64,000 nt of DNA from Bacillus_BA songklensis (GTDB lineage Bacteria; Bacillota; Bacilli; Bacillales; Bacillaceae_H). Below are positions 1 through 8,450 of this stretch, piece after piece. Made by a program: the position numbers and the translations under genes. How positions within the stretch are numbered: the first letter of the stretch is position 1; each line of letters opens with the position of its first letter. The stretch is from assembly GCF_042649685.1 (NCBI RefSeq), contig NZ_JBHRZT010000072.1, positions 434,001 through 498,000 of the forward strand. The letters are read 5' to 3'. Below the pieces are notes generated by a model. The model searched no databases. It saw only the letters and a list, made by a program, of their open reading frames with translations, and was not told where the DNA came from.

Positions 1-836
1 GTTTCTATTTTCAATTGCTCTATTTCTTTTTGAAGCTGTTTTTGTTCTTGCTCCATTTTATCGATTCGCTCCATGACAGCTTGTCGGCCTGTACTGAATT
101 TTGCGGCGATAGAGGTAAGGATATGGAGGGTTTCCTGATAATCCGCGAGAGCCCTCACACCGCACTTGAAATGCAGGCGGGTATTGCCGCGCTGCTTTTC
201 TGTTTTTAAAAGCTTCAATAATCCGATTTCTCCTGTATGGGCTACATGTGTTCCACAGCAAGCTGAATAATCAATCCCGCTGATTTCTACTATGCGGATG
301 TTTTCACCGACATCCGGAAGCTTTCTTAATGGAACCGTATGTATTTGATCGTGGGTTATCGTATATGTTTTGATTTCTTTATTATCGTAAATATATTCGT
401 TCACCCGGCGTTCAATATGTGAAAGTTGCTCGGACGTTAAAGAAGAAACCGCCAAGTCAATGGTCACAGTGTCTGTTCCCAAGTGGAAACCAACCGTGTG
501 CGCATCATAAAGTTCAATACATACGGCCGACAACAAATGTTGTCCGGTATGATGCTGCATATGATCGAATCGGCGTTTCCAATCAATTTCACATTCTACT
601 TCCATCTTTTCCGGCCGTTTTGATACTTGATGATAGACTTCATTGTCTTCCTCAAAAACATGAAGCACCTCGATGCCGCCAATTGTCCCGGTATCACAAG
701 GCTGACCGCCTCCTTCAGGGTAAAAAGCCGTTTTTTGCAGGGTGACAAGTATTTCATTATCGTGTTCAACAATATTTGTAATTGATGTCGACCATTTCGC
801 TGTTTTGGGAGAAGTGTAATAAAGTTTTTCTGACAT
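1..836 (-). CDS. Alanyl-tRNA editing protein, AlaX-L type (partial, C-terminus off the left edge)
   Basis: A stand-alone editing enzyme of the AlaRS second-additional-domain family, which hydrolyses Ser- or Gly-mischarged tRNA-Ala in the cytoplasm. The start ATG (834-836 on the complement) follows an AAGGAAAGGAAG ribosome site and reads MSEKLYYTSPKTAKW. The conserved Gly-rich EGGGQP motif lies near residue 44. The zinc ligands are visible as HHTGQH near residue 95 and CCGTH near residue 195. After that come a DHHA1-like stretch and the start of a Gln/Glu-rich coiled coil. About 278 codons are present; full-length AlaX-L proteins are near 390 residues, so the missing part lies beyond base 1. 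Assignment to the family is secure; substrate choice is inferred from the family. Confidence 0.9.
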   Translation of the reverse strand, partial: MSEKLYYTSPKTAKWSTSITNIVEHDNEILVTLQKTAFYPEGGGQPCDTGTIGGIEVLHVFEEDNEVYHQVSKRPEKMEVECEIDWKRRFDHMQHHTGQHLLSAVCIELYDAHTVGFHLGTDTVTIDLAVSSLTSEQLSHIERRVNEYIYDNKEIKTYTITHDQIHTVPLRKLPDVGENIRIVEISGIDYSACCGTHVAHTGEIGLLKLLKTEKQRGNTRLHFKCGVRALADYQETLHILTSIAAKFSTGRQAVMERIDKMEQEQKQLQKEIEQLKIE

Positions 837-991
837 GTTGTAAATTCTTCCTTTCCTTATAGATGCAGGATGATTTTTTTACAAATATTTCTATGGGAAT
901 ATAGGAGTTCTTCCATCTATCATACCGTCTATCATACCGTGAAACCGAACTCTCTGAAAAGGGATAGACTCTATCAGTAATGAGATGAATG

Positions 992-1078
992 GTAGAGCGT
1001 ACCATCAAAACCATCATTGAATCGGCCCAAACCGGTGAAGATGGGGACGGCAAAATTTATGTGTATCCCGGCTTATAA
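992..1078 (+). pseudogene. C-terminal remnant of a PII-type nitrogen regulatory protein (GlnB/GlnK)
   Basis: Read from 992 the plus strand gives VERTIKTIIESAQTGEDGDG followed by KIYVYPGL and a stop. This matches the strongly conserved PII signature near the C-terminus (SARTGxxGDGKIFV). Nothing upstream reads as the rest of a PII protein and there is no start or ribosome site, so this is a fragment. PII proteins sense 2-oxoglutarate and ATP/ADP and normally sit beside amtB; no amtB is present here. Confidence 0.6.
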
Positions 1079-1181
1079 TGAGCTGGAACGTTTTACGGAC
1101 TTACCGACAAATCTTTATGATTTTGAAGAAACGACGGGAATCTCTGTGGCGCGAACGGGGCAAAAAGAAGCTATAGGATAA
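1059..1181 (+). other. Unassigned 40-codon reading frame after the PII remnant
   Basis: An ATG overlapping the PII fragment in another frame begins MCIPAYNELERFTDL and runs to a stop at 1181, just before a strong terminator. No ribosome site precedes it. The composition looks protein-like (ELERFTDLPTNLYDFEETTG), so it may be the tail of a lost gene joined to the PII fragment by deletion. I do not recognise the family. Confidence 0.25.
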
Positions 1182-1185
1182 AGGG

Positions 1186-1232
1186 AAAAAGGCACGAAAA
1201 AGAAGTTGAAACTACTTTTTCGTGCCTTTTTT
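1186..1232. terminator. Strong bidirectional hairpin terminator
   Basis: The arms AAAAAGGCACGAAAAAG and CTTTTTCGTGCC pair around a 12-base loop and are followed by TTTTTT; on the other strand the stem also ends in a T run. It overlaps the 3' end of the truncated methyltransferase, so that gene now stops inside a terminator. Confidence 0.8.
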
Positions 1233-1463
1233 ATCAGAATCAGCCGAGAATACCCCTTCCTCAAGGAATGCTAATTGTTCCATACTATATCCCGGACCAA
1301 ATCCTACCTCTAAAATATGCTCACCCGCTTTGAGGTTTAAATGAACAATGGCCCATTCATTAATCGTTTTGTTCTCCCAAGCCATAATCTTACCAGCGAT
1401 GGCCCCATATACTCCCTCAGGCTTACTAAAATTCTTTTTGAATGTCTCTAACACTTTTTTCAC
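1212..1463 (-). pseudogene. N-terminal fragment of a class I SAM-dependent methyltransferase
   Basis: Eighty-three codons start with MKKVLETFKKNFSKPEGVYG after a GGTG-type ribosome site. Motif I, the SAM-binding glycine loop (LEVGFGPGYSMEQLA), is seen near residues 51-65. The family then continues for about 120 more residues, but here the frame breaks into unrelated sequence and ends in the terminator at 1186-1232. Motifs II-IV are missing, so it cannot bind and transfer a methyl group normally. The intact family is a UbiE-like methyltransferase of unknown substrate. Confidence 0.75.
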
Positions 1464-1638
1464 CTCGCATAAAGATAGTATTGCTTATTTACTATCTATC
1501 ACTTTAGAGAGGAAGGTAAACCTATACTGATGCATAACAGGAAAACTGAAGCTATTGAGGTTAAACGATTTGGGGTTCAATGCCCTAAACGGTATAATAA
1601 AAACATTGATAATCTTATTTCATCGTAAGGGTGATGTT

Positions 1639-2862
1639 ATGAAATCGATGTATCCTCGTAACGGTAGAGTCATCCTGCATGTGGATTGTAACGCGTTTTA
1701 TGCTTCAGTCGAGACGGCGTATGACCCTTCTTTAAAGGATAAACCGTTAGTAATTGCCGGAAATCCAAATGAGCGGCGCGGCATTATCATTACATGTAAT
1801 TACGTCGCCCGTGCACTCGGTATCTATACGACCATGCCATTATGGGAAGCAAAGAAAAAGTGCCCTGATCTTGTGATAAAACCCCCTAATTTTGAGTTGT
1901 ACAGGGACGCGTCCGCCAAAGTGTTTGAGTTTTTGTCAACTTATACAAATAAAATCGAGCCGAGTTCCATTGATGAAAGTTATTTGGATATTACAGATCT
2001 CTATGAGTTAGGGTCACCGCTTGAAATTGCCGGGCAAATTCAAAAAGGGCTGCTTGAAACACTAAATATTCCCGTTTCCATTGGCATTGCTCCTAACAAG
2101 TTTTTGGCCAAGACGGCTTCTGATATGAAAAAGCCGATGGGAATCACCGTATTGCGCAAGCGGGATGTCGCGCATATACTTTGGGATAGGCAAGTTAAAG
2201 AAATGCACGGAATCGGCGAGAAAACAGCCCAAAAATTAAACGGTATGGGTATCCGGACAATCGGAGAACTGGCACAGGCAGATTCCACCGTGCTGCAAAA
2301 CTTGATTGGAATTACAGGCGTCCATTTAAAGGAACGGGCGAACGGTATCGATCATCGTCCGGTTGATCCCGATTCGGTATATGAAATTAAGACTGTCGGA
2401 AATTCGACTACTTTACCAAAAAACGTCACCGAACAGCGTGCATTACTGGATATGCTGGCTAAGTTGTCTCAATCGGTTAGCCAACGAATGAAGAAAAAAC
2501 ATGTGATCACGCAAAATGTTCAGATTACGATTAAATATAGCGATTTTAAATCAATCACAAGAAGCCGGAAGTTGCTTAACCCGGTTTTAGAAGCTAGTGA
2601 GATTTACGAAGCGGCTTCCCAACTGTTTAAAAAACACTGGAATGGCAATCCTGTTCGATTGCTTGGCGTGACGGCTTTGGATGTGATGGAGAAGAATGAC
2701 GCAGTGAAGCAATTGGATTTATTTTCTTTCGAAGAAGAAGCAAAACAGGAACCATTATTGGAAGCGGTTGATAAGTTAAAACAGAAATTCGGGGATTTTA
2801 TTATCCAAAAGGGGTCTGATCTTATTTCAAAAGGGCATCAAAACCATAACAAAAGGATATAA
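1639..2862 (+). CDS. dinB: DNA polymerase IV (Y-family translesion polymerase)
   Basis: An error-prone DNA polymerase that copies damaged templates. ATG at 1639 follows AAGGGTGATG and gives MKSMYPRNGRVILHVDCNAF, closely matching Bacillus YqjH. An in-frame ATG at 1555 lacks a ribosome site. Palm-domain acidic residues are visible in HVDCNAFYASVE (first Asp) and PSSIDESYLDI (Asp-Glu pair). Helix-hairpin-helix motifs follow (EMHGIGEKTAQKLNGMG), then the little-finger domain with SVGNSTTL-like sequence. The C-terminal QLDLFSFEEE resembles the beta-clamp binding motif QLxLF. At 407 residues it is full length. It stands alone; no LexA box was identified upstream. Confidence 0.93.
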   Translation: MKSMYPRNGRVILHVDCNAFYASVETAYDPSLKDKPLVIAGNPNERRGIIITCNYVARALGIYTTMPLWEAKKKCPDLVIKPPNFELYRDASAKVFEFLSTYTNKIEPSSIDESYLDITDLYELGSPLEIAGQIQKGLLETLNIPVSIGIAPNKFLAKTASDMKKPMGITVLRKRDVAHILWDRQVKEMHGIGEKTAQKLNGMGIRTIGELAQADSTVLQNLIGITGVHLKERANGIDHRPVDPDSVYEIKTVGNSTTLPKNVTEQRALLDMLAKLSQSVSQRMKKKHVITQNVQITIKYSDFKSITRSRKLLNPVLEASEIYEAASQLFKKHWNGNPVRLLGVTALDVMEKNDAVKQLDLFSFEEEAKQEPLLEAVDKLKQKFGDFIIQKGSDLISKGHQNHNKRI

Positions 2863-3102
2863 AGGAATGTCTTTATGTGGATTCATATACATGTGATGAA
2901 TGATATAACGCCAATGAAATAAATAGTTTATTAGGCACAATTTTCTATTACTCAATAAAAATACCTATGTCTTTCTTCAAGATTTTTCGGTAGAATATTA
3001 TTATGCTTTTATGTTGAACTTGAATAATATGATATCCGCCAGATTAGCACTATTAACAAAGAAACAGCGTAAAATAGTTATATTTTTAGAGAGGAAATTA
3101 TT

Positions 3103-3975
3103 ATGTCAAGTCAATCTTTTTTACAAATGAATACAGTATTTATAAGCATCCTTGTTGAAGCACTGCCTTTCATTTTATTAGCAGTCATTATTTCTGGAAT
3201 TATCCAAATGTTTGTGACAGAAGAGATGCTGGCAAAAATCATTCCTAAAAATCGCTTTCTATCCGTTTTAGTGACAACTTTATTAGGGGCGTTATTTCCT
3301 GCATGTGAATGTGGAATTGTTCCTATTACAAAAAGGTTAATTTCGAAGGGGGTTCCTCTTCACGCTGCAACTGGGTTCATGTTAACCGGTCCTGTCATCA
3401 ATCCCGTTGTGGTCATGAGTACATTTGCAGCTTTTGGGAACAGTTGGCGAATGGTTTGGTACCGCTGCGGTCTATCCTTTTTTGTCGCTCTTGTTATCGG
3501 ATTGATATTATCTTTTCAATTTGAAGACGGTCAATTAAAGCAAGAACTGAGTCATCACTCATCTCATAAAATGAGCTTCCGATCAAAATTAGAAGGAATG
3601 ATTCGCCATACGATTGACGAGTTCTTCTCGGTGGGAAAATTCCTGGTTATGGGAGGACTTATCGCTGCTGCCATGCAGACTTACGTTAAAACTTCGACAT
3701 TGTTATCAATCGGACATGGGAAATATACGGCTATTTTGGTTATGATGGGCTTAGCTTTTATCCTATCAGTGTGTTCTTCAGCCGATGCCTTTATCGCATC
3801 GTCGTTTCGAAGCACGTTCGGAACAGGCTCGATTGTGGCCTTTTTAGTATTTGGACCGATCTTTGATATCAAAAATTTACTGATGATGATGGGAACATTC
3901 AAGAAAAAATTGGTGTTTTCCTTATTGATTTATACAGTTGTTTTCACATTTATTGGAGCAATCTTTATTTCTTAG
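3103..3975 (+). CDS. ycgR: UPF0718 family permease, YcgR type
   Basis: A polytopic membrane protein of the YraQ/YcgR (ArsP-like) permease family, predicted to move an ion or metalloid across the cytoplasmic membrane. About eight hydrophobic segments are visible, interrupted near residue 145-165 by a charged cytoplasmic loop. The diagnostic motif PACECGIVPI is near residue 66 and a second conserved motif, VCSSADAF, is near residue 225. The ribosome site is GAGAGGAA. It is followed 11 bases later by ycgQ, the conserved partner, so the two form an operon and likely a complex. Substrate is not shown by sequence; a metal, possibly zinc, is inferred from the partner's His/Cys-rich loop and the neighbours. 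Confidence 0.85.
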   Translation: MSSQSFLQMNTVFISILVEALPFILLAVIISGIIQMFVTEEMLAKIIPKNRFLSVLVTTLLGALFPACECGIVPITKRLISKGVPLHAATGFMLTGPVINPVVVMSTFAAFGNSWRMVWYRCGLSFFVALVIGLILSFQFEDGQLKQELSHHSSHKMSFRSKLEGMIRHTIDEFFSVGKFLVMGGLIAAAMQTYVKTSTLLSIGHGKYTAILVMMGLAFILSVCSSADAFIASSFRSTFGTGSIVAFLVFGPIFDIKNLLMMMGTFKKKLVFSLLIYTVVFTFIGAIFIS

Positions 3976-3986
3976 AAGGTGAGCTT

Positions 3987-4847
3987 ATGTTACGAATTTT
4001 CGTCTTAATCGGTTTCACGTTTATTTTTATGCATTTGCACGCGACCGGGGATATCTCAAAATATATTAATATGAAATATGGTAATATTTCGTTTATCACT
4101 ATCTTCGTGTTGCTGTTTTTAACCATCGCCCAAATGTATTTCTATTTAAAGAGCGATAAAAACAAGGAGGAGCACCACCATCATGACCATGATGCTTGCA
4201 GCTGTTGCGATCACGATCATGAAAAGGAAGAAGATAAATGGTATAAGAAATTACTCATTTATCCTCTTTTGTTGTTTCCTATTATCTCTGTTTTGTTTTT
4301 TCCCGTTGCAACGCTTAATTCCAAAATGGTAGAAGCGAAGGGCTTCCACTTCCCAATTCTTGAGGATAATGACCCTTCTAGTATGCATCAGATTCTTGCG
4401 CCTGATACTAGTTCTTATTATGGTGCCGAGGATTATACAAAGATGCTGGATAAATTAATGAAGCGTTATGGAAACAAAGACAACGTCGTATTGGATGATC
4501 AGAACTTTTTAGAAGGCATGGAAGTCATCTACAACTATCCCGGGTCTTTTATGGGAAATAACGTTCAATTTGATGGTTTTACTTTTAATAGCAAAGACAT
4601 CCAAAACAATCAAATATTTGTTTTCCGTTTTGGTATCATTCACTGTGTAGCCGATTCGGGCGTATACGGAATGTTGGTGGAATTTCCAGAAAAAACCACC
4701 TTCCATAACGATGAATGGATACACGTAAATGGAAAATTAAGTTCTATGTACTATCAGCCGTTTAAAAAGACAATCCCGGTGTTGAAAGTCGAAACATGGA
4801 ACTATATAAATAAGCCAAGCGATGAATATGTATATAGACAGTATTAA
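3987..4847 (+). CDS. ycgQ: TIGR03943/DUF1980 membrane protein, YcgQ type, with His/Cys-rich loop
   Basis: Partner of YcgR. Two N-terminal transmembrane segments (residues about 2-22 and 31-51) are followed by a metal-binding-looking loop EEHHHHDHDACSCCDHDHEK at residues about 62-81. A third membrane segment comes next (about 90-110), then an extracytoplasmic domain of about 170 residues. The domain ends with the family signature NDEWIHVNGKL near residue 240. The ribosome site is GAAGGTGAG. The His/Cys loop is unusually dense and suggests transient binding of Zn or a similar soft metal. A truncated relative of the C-terminal domain lies downstream at 5176-5472. Confidence 0.85.
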   Translation: MLRIFVLIGFTFIFMHLHATGDISKYINMKYGNISFITIFVLLFLTIAQMYFYLKSDKNKEEHHHHDHDACSCCDHDHEKEEDKWYKKLLIYPLLLFPIISVLFFPVATLNSKMVEAKGFHFPILEDNDPSSMHQILAPDTSSYYGAEDYTKMLDKLMKRYGNKDNVVLDDQNFLEGMEVIYNYPGSFMGNNVQFDGFTFNSKDIQNNQIFVFRFGIIHCVADSGVYGMLVEFPEKTTFHNDEWIHVNGKLSSMYYQPFKKTIPVLKVETWNYINKPSDEYVYRQY

Positions 4848-4858
4848 CCTTATTTACT

Positions 4859-4904
4859 AAAGGATAGCTTAAGCAGAAATTGATTTGCTTAAGCTATCCT
4901 TTTA
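4859..4904 (+). terminator. Terminator of the ycgR-ycgQ operon
   Basis: AAAGGATAGCTTAAGCA pairs with TGCTTAAGCTATCCTTT around the loop GAAATTGATT, with a short T run. It lies 11 bases after the ycgQ stop. Confidence 0.8.
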
Positions 4905-5175
4905 ATTTTCTATTGCACTCAACTTTCTGTTTCCAAGCTGTTTAAAGATGATTTGGGCCATCTGCTCTAATTGGATAGGAGAAAAAGATATTTTACTTCT
5001 TGTACAAATAACTTCCATTCATGATATAAAGATTGTCCATAGAGACAAAACGTTTAATTTTTGCCTTCATGTTCCTGCCAATTGTTAGCGAGGGGGAGGG
5101 GAAGGCAAAAGGACAATGGAAAGAAATCGAATTGGCTTGGGACAACGGACTCCATTTGGCAATATCATATAAACT

Positions 5176-5472
5176 TTGTTAGAATTTGTTTCCATTTTAT
5201 CAAAGCCAGTAGATGAGGTGACAGCGGAACAGATATTAAATAGTGAGGAAATTTTAAGTATTAGAAAGGACATGCTTGAGAAGCTATCTTTAGCTGAAAC
5301 ACTAATTTTTAAAACAGACGAATGGATCAAGGTAAAGGGGACTTTATCCGACATAACCTATTCGGGCTCGCTCTTGCCTTACATTCAAATTGAACAGATT
5401 GAGAGAATCAAGCCCCCGAAAAACCCGTATGTGTATGAATTTTATGAGGGAGAGCGGCTTATAACCCCGTAG
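5176..5472 (+). pseudogene. Truncated second YcgQ-family C-terminal domain
   Basis: The frame encodes LSLAETLIFKTDEWIKVKG followed by a stretch ending KNPYVYEFYEG, which aligns with the YcgQ C-terminus (FHNDEWIHVNGKL ... DEYVYRQY). The membrane segments and first half of the domain are missing. No ribosome site precedes the first ATG, and the upstream bases 4910-5175 contain only an unassignable short frame. It is therefore the decayed tail of a second ycgQ. Its sequence differs strongly from the intact copy, so it is an old paralogue, not a recent duplication. Confidence 0.65.
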
Positions 5473-5617
5473 TCAACCCACCGTCTTTATTCGATAGGTT
5501 TTTTTGTTTTCGCTCAGATAGGGAAACATCGTGTGCATATTTTATTGCCATGCTTTTTCATTAAAAAGTACTTGTTCTTTGTAGGAAAAAGTGATAAATT
5601 ATCATTTGTGTTCATAT

Positions 5618-5638
5618 AAATCGAAAAGATTACGATTT
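5618..5638 (+). promoter_or_regulatory. Candidate Zur box
   Basis: The core TCGAAAAGATTACGA (5621-5635) matches the Bacillus 7-1-7 Zur consensus TCGTAATnATTACGA, with the right half perfect and two mismatches in the left half; flanking AAA and TTT also fit. It sits 20 bases before the ATG of the FAD oxidoreductase, overlapping the expected promoter-to-leader region. Just upstream, TGATAAATTATCA (5592-5604) is a perfect 13-base palindrome that could be a second operator. Zur binding is inferred from sequence only. Confidence 0.6.
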
Positions 5639-5657
5639 GTAAAAGGAGACTGTACAT

Positions 5658-6833
5658 ATGTATAAATGGATTATTGCAGGCGGCGGCATTCAAGGCGTTA
5701 CAGTGGCTTCCTTTTTGCTGAAAGGAGGAAAAACAACGATTGATGAGCTTGCGATTGTCGATCCGCACAAGGAACCGCTTGCGAACTGGAAGCATTGCAC
5801 CAATGTCATTTCCATGCCGTATTTGCGCTCTCCTTCCGTTCATCATCTTGATATGGAACCGTTCAGCCTGCAAGCATTTGTGAAAGAGAAGTTTTATGAT
5901 TGGAACACCGCTTTTTATGGAAGGTATAAACGCCCTGCGCTTCATGCTTTTAACGAGCATTGTGAACATATCATCGACGACTTGTCGTTAAGGGATGCCT
6001 GGATTCAAGGACGCGTGTCCAATGCCAATCGGACTTCAAACGGATGGAGTGTTCAACTGCAAGATGGACAGGAACTGATCGGGCAAAATCTCGTATTGGC
6101 CATCGGGATTGGGGAGCAGCCTTTTTGGCCTCATTGGGCGGAAACGTTAAAAAAAGAAACCGATCATTCCATCTATCATATTTTTGATTCCGATCTGCCT
6201 GGCTTTGAACGATTAAAACGCCCATTTACCATTATCGGGGGCGGTATTACGTCCGTTCACCTGGCAATCAAATTAAGCTCCTTATTCCCAAATGATGTCA
6301 CACTTTTAAAACGGCATCCATTCCGAATTCATGACTTTGACAGCGATCCAGCTTGGCTCGGTCCGAAAAATCAGCTATCATTCCGTAAAATGGCAAGTTA
6401 CAAAAAACGACGGGAGCAAATAATGAATGCGCGCCATAAAGGTTCCATTCCACATGATTTATATATTAAATTGCACCGTCATGTTCAAAATGGGATCCTT
6501 CGTATTAAAGACGGTCAAGTGGAGCATGCAACAACAAACAACGGACAAATCCTACTGCATGATCATCAGGATAACGTGATTTATGAAGCAGGAACGATTT
6601 TATTGGCGACGGGCTTTAAGCCAACATTGCCGGAAAGGGAATGGCTGGTGCCGATGATACGCAAGCATCATCTAAAATGTGCTGAATGCGGATATCCGAT
6701 CGTCACCGAATCATTGCAGTGGGGGCCGAATTTGTACGTAACAGGTGCTCTGGCAGAGCTTGAAATCGGGCCGATCGCCCGCAATATTTCCGGGGCGCGC
6801 CAGGCAGCCGGTCGAATCGTGAGCAGCTTATGA
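5658..6833 (+). CDS. FAD/NAD(P)-binding oxidoreductase related to lysine/ornithine N-monooxygenases
   Basis: A soluble flavoprotein of 391 residues with an N-terminal FAD-binding Rossmann motif (IAGGGIQGV, residues 6-14). A second nucleotide-binding motif (IIGGGITSVH, about residue 191) and the late ATGF motif (near residue 315) follow. This is the fold of SidA/IucD/PvdA-type hydroxylases, but the protein is shorter and lacks an obvious substrate motif. A CAECGYP pair near residue 339 could bind a metal. The ribosome site is AAAAGGAGACT. A Zur-like box lies immediately upstream, which suggests expression in zinc limitation. The reaction is unknown; it could hydroxylate a zinc-chelator precursor, but this is speculation. 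Confidence 0.75.
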   Translation: MYKWIIAGGGIQGVTVASFLLKGGKTTIDELAIVDPHKEPLANWKHCTNVISMPYLRSPSVHHLDMEPFSLQAFVKEKFYDWNTAFYGRYKRPALHAFNEHCEHIIDDLSLRDAWIQGRVSNANRTSNGWSVQLQDGQELIGQNLVLAIGIGEQPFWPHWAETLKKETDHSIYHIFDSDLPGFERLKRPFTIIGGGITSVHLAIKLSSLFPNDVTLLKRHPFRIHDFDSDPAWLGPKNQLSFRKMASYKKRREQIMNARHKGSIPHDLYIKLHRHVQNGILRIKDGQVEHATTNNGQILLHDHQDNVIYEAGTILLATGFKPTLPEREWLVPMIRKHHLKCAECGYPIVTESLQWGPNLYVTGALAELEIGPIARNISGARQAAGRIVSSL

Positions 6834-7041
6834 TCATTCATTGCTTCATGATCTATGCATAGTGGGCACAATGCTCTTTTTATGAAATCATCCATTTAAT
6901 CGACAGATTCCTGAATCATCGTGTAAAAGTCCGATAAGATCGGCTTTTCTTTATTAACATGTAACAGTTAAATACCTGCCTAAGAGAATCGTACGTTATA
7001 TGGCGATATAAAATGTCTTTAAAGAAGAAAGGGAGAATACG

Positions 7042-8055
7042 ATGAAAAAACTGGCCTTATTTTTTACAACTATACTAGTAACAGCGTTATTTTTATCAGG
7101 ATGCAGCAGTAAAGAAACTGCAACGAAAAGCAACGAAAGCAAAGAAACGAAAGATCAATTGATCATTTATACAACGATTTTTCCGCTTGAAGACTTTACG
7201 AAAAAAATCGGGGGAGACTACGTGAAAGTGGAAAGTGTTTACCCTCCTAACATTGACGCTCATACATTTGAACCGACGCAGAAAACGATGGTCGATATCG
7301 CTAAAGCGGATGCATTTATCTACACCGGCGCCGGCCTGGAAGGGTTTGTAGATAAAGCAACTAAAGCATTAAAAGATGAAAAAGTGAAATTTGTTGAAGC
7401 GGCAGATGGCGTGACATTTATTGAAGGCGGTCATGACCATGATCATGAAGGGGAAGAGTCGCATGAGAAAAGCCATGAAGATGAACAGGCGGACGAAGGA
7501 CATGAAGAAGGAGAAGAACACCATGATCATGGTGACCTTGATCCGCACGTTTGGCTGGACCCGATTCGTGCGATGACAATGGCTGAAAACATTAAAGATA
7601 CACTTATCAAGTTTAAACCGGAACAAAAAGCAACCTTTGAGAAAAACTTTGAAACATTGAAAAAAGAATTGGAGCAGCTTGATAAAGAGCTCGGTAACAC
7701 GATTAAAGAAGGAAAAACAAAAGAAATTGTTGTGGCACACTCCGCTTACGGTTATTGGCATGATCGGTACGGTTTAGAACAAATCAGCATTGCGGGCCTT
7801 TCGCCAGAGAACGAGCCGTCACAAAAAGAATTGCAATCTATCATCAAGGAATCACGTCAAAAAAACGTAAAATACGTTATTTTTGAGCAAAACGTGAAAC
7901 CGAACATAGCTGAAATCGTCAAAAATGAACTTAATGCTGAGCCATTGACGCTTCACAACTTGGAATCGATCACAGACCAAGATGTGAAAAATGAAGAAGA
8001 TTACGTCAGCTTAATGAAGCGCAACATCGACACATTGAAGAAAGCTTTAAATTAA
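7042..8055 (+). CDS. znuA: Zinc ABC transporter substrate-binding lipoprotein (ZnuA/AdcA family)
   Basis: The signal peptide ends in the lipobox LSGC (Cys about residue 21), so the protein is lipid-anchored outside the membrane. The cluster A-I binding protein fold is complete. Metal-ligand histidines are visible in IDAHTFEP (about residue 75), DPHVWLDP (about 175) and VAHSAYGYW (about 235). Between them lies a long flexible His/Glu/Asp-rich loop (residues about 133-172, with GHDHDHEGEE and EEHHDHGD) typical of zinc-specific members. A strong GAAAGGGAG ribosome site precedes it. No znuB permease or znuC ATPase gene is adjacent, so it is an orphan binding protein that must use a transporter encoded elsewhere. 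Confidence 0.9.
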   Translation: MKKLALFFTTILVTALFLSGCSSKETATKSNESKETKDQLIIYTTIFPLEDFTKKIGGDYVKVESVYPPNIDAHTFEPTQKTMVDIAKADAFIYTGAGLEGFVDKATKALKDEKVKFVEAADGVTFIEGGHDHDHEGEESHEKSHEDEQADEGHEEGEEHHDHGDLDPHVWLDPIRAMTMAENIKDTLIKFKPEQKATFEKNFETLKKELEQLDKELGNTIKEGKTKEIVVAHSAYGYWHDRYGLEQISIAGLSPENEPSQKELQSIIKESRQKNVKYVIFEQNVKPNIAEIVKNELNAEPLTLHNLESITDQDVKNEEDYVSLMKRNIDTLKKALN

Positions 8056-8090
8056 ATTATGAATCCGTTGAGTAAATCTTAACAGTCTTA

Positions 8091-8122
8091 GAAAATCCAT
8101 CGCAATATACGATGGATTTTCT
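8091..8122 (+). terminator. Terminator after the zinc-binding protein gene
   Basis: GAAAATCCATCG pairs with CGATGGATTTTC around CAATATA, about 35 bases after the stop codon. Confidence 0.65.
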
Positions 8123-8148
8123 GCTTTCATACGTAAGGCAGCTTGATG

Positions 8149-8185
8149 GGGCGTTCCAAACCCTTTTTTTGGAACGCCTCTTATT
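8149..8185. terminator. Second hairpin after the zinc-binding protein gene
   Basis: GGGCGTTCCAAA pairs with TTTGGAACGCCT around CCCTTTT. The T-rich tail (TCTTATTT) suits a backup terminator. The rest of 8056-8450 holds the repeat described next and the leader of the following gene. Confidence 0.55.
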
Positions 8186-8202
8186 TGTGGTTTCAAAGCA
8201 AT

Positions 8203-8290
8203 CATTTATCCCGCATTAACGGGCAGTATAAGATCAACTAACCATCAGTAGGGGATGAAGGAAAACCCCCACTGATGGAATTTTCCTTTA
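8203..8290 (+). repeat. Intergenic repeat, copy 1 (with extra internal hairpin)
   Basis: Contains ATTTATCCCGCATTAACGGG near its left end and CCCCCACTGATGGAA then TTTTCCTTTA at its right end. Between them lies a perfect hairpin, CCATCAGTAGGGG with CCCCCACTGATGG. The outer parts recur in inverse orientation at 9505-9558. This type of short GC-rich element between genes is common in Bacillus genomes. Confidence 0.75.
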
Positions 8291-8450
8291 TGTGAATGGG
8301 TATATAGAAGGGAGAAAGGAGGCTATCCGACGAATCATCCGTACTTTTAACCGAAGGAACAAATAACCTGGAAATGTGTTGTGTATATTATTAAGTAACC
8401 GCAAGTGAGGATGTTTATTTAAAAAAATGATGATTTCGGGGTGAGGCAGA

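Noticed and set aside
5514..5969. Open frame of 151 codons on the minus strand
   Set aside because: Antisense to the N-terminal FAD domain of the flavoprotein and across its promoter; no ribosome site or protein-like pattern.
6900..7041. Zur box before the zinc-binding lipoprotein gene
   Set aside because: TCGTACG at about 6990 resembles half a site only; the second half does not match, so I did not call it.
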